64,000 bases of DNA from CCMP332 sp040218795 (lineage in GTDB: Bacteria; Bacteroidota; Bacteroidia; Cytophagales; CCMP332): contig JAVJQT010000001.1 of NCBI GenBank assembly GCA_040218795.1, forward strand, positions 124,001 to 188,000, given 5' to 3'. Of this stretch, positions 62,041-64,000 are shown piece by piece. The position numbers and the translations under genes were made by a program. The notes under the pieces are model-generated. The model made no database searches and had not been told where the DNA came from. It was given only the letters and a program-made list of their open reading frames with translations. Numbering within the stretch: position 1 is the stretch's first letter; each line of letters opens with the position of its first letter.

Positions 62041-62580
62041 TTGATTGAATTGCTCGAAACACTCATCACATCTAAGACCAGAATAAAATTGCTGGTCAAA
62101 TTTTTTTCAAACGCTCACAGCAAGGGTTACCTGAGGAGTTTGGCCAATGAATTTGGTGAATCCACTAATGCCATCCGCCTGGAACTGAATAATTTAAGCG
62201 AAGCCGGATTTTTGGTATCCGAAGAAGCCGGAAGAACCATAGAATACCGGGCAAATAGCAAACACCCATTATTTCCTGAATTAAAAAACCTCGCCATGAA
62301 ATATTTGGGATTGGATAAGATCGCTGAAGAAGTGGTTCAGAAGTTGGGAGATGTAAAAGGCGCATTTATTCACGGTGATTATACGAAAGGCATCGATAGT
62401 GGTTTGATTGATCTGGTTTTGATTGGCCATGTAAATAGAGATAATCTTCATCGATTGGTTGTGAAAGCAGAGAAGATGATTAAAAGAAAAATTAGAGCCA
62501 TGATTCTCTCAGAAGAAGAGTTTGTTGGCTTAAAAGATAAATTAGAAGCTGATCAGGCCATTTGGCTGTGGAAAGGTTAA
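62041..62580 (+). CDS. winged-helix protein with degenerate nucleotidyltransferase-like domain
   Basis: The 179-residue product begins at TTG directly after an in-frame stop. Residues 1-75 are a winged helix (RSLANEFGESTNAIRLELNNLSEAGFL, SEEAGRTIEYRANSKHPLF). The second half (GAFIHGDYTKGIDSGLIDLVLIG) resembles the minimal nucleotidyltransferase motif GSxARG...SDIDLxVxG, but the first Asp-x-Asp is replaced by Leu-Ile-Asp and GS by HGD, so catalysis is doubtful. It follows the UpxY-like gene by about 85 bp. A regulator of the polysaccharide locus is a reasonable inference. Confidence 0.7.
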   Translation: MIELLETLITSKTRIKLLVKFFSNAHSKGYLRSLANEFGESTNAIRLELNNLSEAGFLVSEEAGRTIEYRANSKHPLFPELKNLAMKYLGLDKIAEEVVQKLGDVKGAFIHGDYTKGIDSGLIDLVLIGHVNRDNLHRLVVKAEKMIKRKIRAMILSEEEFVGLKDKLEADQAIWLWKG

Positions 62581-62783
62581 AAATGAATTATTAAAAATTA
62601 AAAATTATTCATTAAATCTACGGACATCGGACTTGAGACTTATGACTCTCTTCGTATTCCGTACTGTTTATTCTGTATGGATTATAATACTTTATTGAAT
62701 TAGAGTGATCCGATTCTCTTAAGAGTATTATCGTATTATCCTGCTCCGTTCATGTGACTGAGGAGGCGAAGCTGTGTCAAATC

Positions 62784-62818
62784 AATTGGCAATTAGAAAT
62801 GAGCAATTAGTAATTTTG
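62784..62818. repeat. five heptamers of the AATKAGC family
   Basis: AATTGGC, AATTAGA, AATGAGC, AATTAGT and AATTTTG run head to tail. The words belong to the same family as the nine-unit array at 2119-2181, 60 kb away. Confidence 0.75.
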
Positions 62819-62831
62819 AAACAGACCTGCA

Positions 62832-62880
62832 CCTAAACTCTAAACTCTAAACTCTCAACCTTAAACCCTAAACTTTAAAC
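62832..62880. repeat. seven tandem heptamers YYTAAAC, telomere-like
   Basis: CCTAAAC, TCTAAAC twice, TCTCAAC, CTTAAAC, CCTAAAC and TTTAAAC follow without gaps. The word resembles plant telomere DNA, but this is bacterial and non-coding. Confidence 0.93.
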
Positions 62881-62942
62881 TATTTTTCACGCTTCAAATT
62901 GAATTTTTAAAGAGATCGCTATAAAACGAGAAATATACTATC

Positions 62943-63770
62943 ATGAATGAGTCCCAAATAACCGTTATTAAACCACAAAAAGGATGGCAACTGATAGATG
63001 TTAAAGAAATTATCAGGTACAAAGACCTATTATATTTTCTTGTATTAAGAGGGATTAAAGCAAAATATGCGCAATCTGTTTTGGGTGTAAGCTGGGCTGT
63101 TATCCAACCATTATTTACGACGCTTGTTTTTACGGTGATTTTTGGAAATTTAGCCCAGGTAAGTTCAGATGGGATTCCCTATGTTATTTTTAGTTTCACA
63201 GCAATGGTCCCATGGAATTATTTCTCAGGTACATTGACGGAATCATCCAATAGTCTTGTGGCAAATGCTAACATGATAACTAAAGTTTATTTTCCAAGAG
63301 TGGTATTGCCTCTGGCTGCAGTATTCACAAAATTACTGGATTTCTGTATCGGTTTTATCACCTTGGCCGGTTTTATGATTTACTTTAGATTTGTCCCCTC
63401 CATTGATGCCCTTTTTATTCCACTTTTACTTTTGATATTGCTTTTAACATCGATGGGTATAGGAATGATATTGTCTGCAATGGCAGTACAATATCGAGAC
63501 GTAAAACACGCCATGACTTTTATGACATCTTTGCTCATGTACGCCGCACCCGTCGTATATCCCGCTTCGCTCATCCCGGAAAAGTATCAGTTTTGGTATG
63601 CTTTAAATCCGATGGTTGGAGTAATTGAAGGTTTTAGAAGTGCACTTTTAAGTACAAATCCGATGCCCTGGAATTTTATTCTTTCAGGCTTTATTGTAGC
63701 AGTAATCGTTTTCGTATTTGGGGCATTTTATTTTAGAAAAATGGAGAAAATTTTTGCAGATGTTGCCTAA
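62943..63770 (+). CDS. ABC-2 polysaccharide export permease (Wzm-like)
   Basis: The 275-residue product has six membrane segments and the ABC-2 pattern: KDLLYFLVLRGIKAKYAQSVLG at the N-terminal interface helix, SWAVIQPLFTTLVFTVIFGN, AMVPWNYFSGTLTESSNSLV, and YAAPVVYPASLIPEKYQFWYALNPMVG near the end. With the ATPase that follows it would export a lipid-linked O-antigen- or capsule-type glycan across the inner membrane. It has an ATG start and follows the repeat-rich gap. Confidence 0.92.
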   Translation: MNESQITVIKPQKGWQLIDVKEIIRYKDLLYFLVLRGIKAKYAQSVLGVSWAVIQPLFTTLVFTVIFGNLAQVSSDGIPYVIFSFTAMVPWNYFSGTLTESSNSLVANANMITKVYFPRVVLPLAAVFTKLLDFCIGFITLAGFMIYFRFVPSIDALFIPLLLLILLLTSMGIGMILSAMAVQYRDVKHAMTFMTSLLMYAAPVVYPASLIPEKYQFWYALNPMVGVIEGFRSALLSTNPMPWNFILSGFIVAVIVFVFGAFYFRKMEKIFADVA

Positions 63771-63791
63771 TTAAAACCTTTTGATTAACAA

Positions 63792-64000
63792 TTGAAAACC
63801 ATAGATAAAGATACGGTCATTAGCGTTAAAAACCTTAATAAAAGGTATAGGATAGGTTTAGAAGAAACAAAACAGGAGACTTTTGCGATGCAAATATGGC
63901 ATATGTTAACAGCTCCATTTAGAAATTTTAAAAACCTAAAATCTCTTAGCAATTTCACAGGCACCGAAGACGAAAGTATTTTTTGGGCACTTCGTGATAT
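63792..64000 (+). CDS. polysaccharide ABC exporter ATPase (Wzt-like), partial at window edge
   Basis: Sixty-nine codons are visible from a TTG at 63792 (a stop lies two codons upstream, and no ATG is near) to the window end. VISVKNLNKRYRIGLEETKQ, then WHMLTAPFRNFKNLKSLSNF and EDESIFWALRD are typical of the N-terminus of Wzt-type ATPases, where a long insert precedes the Walker A region. The nucleotide-binding motifs lie beyond the window. It pairs with the permease 21 bp upstream. Confidence 0.85.
   Translation, partial: MKTIDKDTVISVKNLNKRYRIGLEETKQETFAMQIWHMLTAPFRNFKNLKSLSNFTGTEDESIFWALRD

Larger units (their letters stand above)
62581..62942. other. repeat-rich intergenic region before the ABC exporter genes
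   Basis: This 362-bp gap has no ORF with coding character. It holds AAAAATT words near 62590, a palindromic ACTCTTAAGAGT-like stretch near 62717, and the two heptamer arrays listed separately. The promoter of the exporter genes is probably here, but I could not pick out a clear TTTG/TAnnTTTG pair. Confidence 0.5.

Noticed and set aside
62832..62880. A linear-chromosome telomere
   Set aside because: The array is short, internal, flanked by genes on both sides, and varies between units. It only resembles eukaryotic telomere words.

Overview
This window looks like chromosomal DNA from an environmental member of the Bacteroidota, perhaps a Cytophagales-like lineage (the order is a guess). The support comes from the sequence: AT-rich intergenic DNA, two proteins with type IX secretion sorting tails (one type A, one gliding-associated type B), an UpxY-type NusG paralogue ahead of polysaccharide-export genes, PepSY-like and four-helix-bundle proteins typical of the phylum, TAnnTTTG promoter elements, and frequent TTG starts. 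I saw no rRNA, tRNA, CRISPR array or insertion sequence.

Layout. 1-1.85 kb: a truncated DUF262 (ParB/GmrSD-type) gene and a one-helix membrane/coiled-coil protein, separated by an attC-like stretch; this end looks like accessory DNA. 2.2-5.7 kb: secreted proteins (two PepSY-like paralogues, a small barrel-like protein, a glycosidase-like lipoprotein). 6-8 kb: groES-groEL behind a good sigma-54 -24/-12 promoter, with a tandem 39-bp repeat after groEL. 8.1-15.2 kb: miaB, a sigma-54 activator, lptE, a TPR/lysine-rich protein and secG in one direction, plus pabB. 15.2-19.3 kb: DUF4197 lipoprotein, pyruvate dehydrogenase E2, hslV, arsC-like and small proteins. 19.3-26.8 kb: TraB/GumN-like protein, class III aminotransferase, gamma-glutamyltransferase, PhoH-like ATPase, CtlX-type hydrolase and an unusual lactate/malate dehydrogenase. 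26.8-29.2 kb: a DtxR/MntR-type regulator with metal ABC transporter parts and a palindromic operator. 29.3-33.6 kb: glycosyltransferase, dapD, thioesterase, 3-hydroxyacyl-CoA dehydrogenase and a T9SS type A cargo protein. 33.7-44.2 kb: SLC12-type transporter, SMC, TerB-like protein, methyltransferase plus UbiA-like pair, pgk, ferredoxin and LuxC-like reductase. 44.2-52.9 kb: one 2,905-residue repeat adhesin. 53-64 kb: aconitase followed by a polysaccharide export/synthesis locus (Wza-like, Wzc-like, epimerase, WbpB-like dehydrogenase, UpxY-like antiterminator, winged-helix protein, ABC-2 permease, ATPase cut by the window end).

How the parts fit. Much of the window serves the envelope and surface: SecG and LptE build it, T9SS substrates and the giant adhesin decorate it, and the last 9 kb makes and exports a polysaccharide. 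A sigma-54 activator lies about 3 kb from a sigma-54-type promoter in front of groESL, which suggests (but does not prove) a local regulatory link. A recurring oddity is short-word tandem DNA (7- or 8-bp units) in several intergenic gaps, concentrated at the left accessory end and in the polysaccharide locus.
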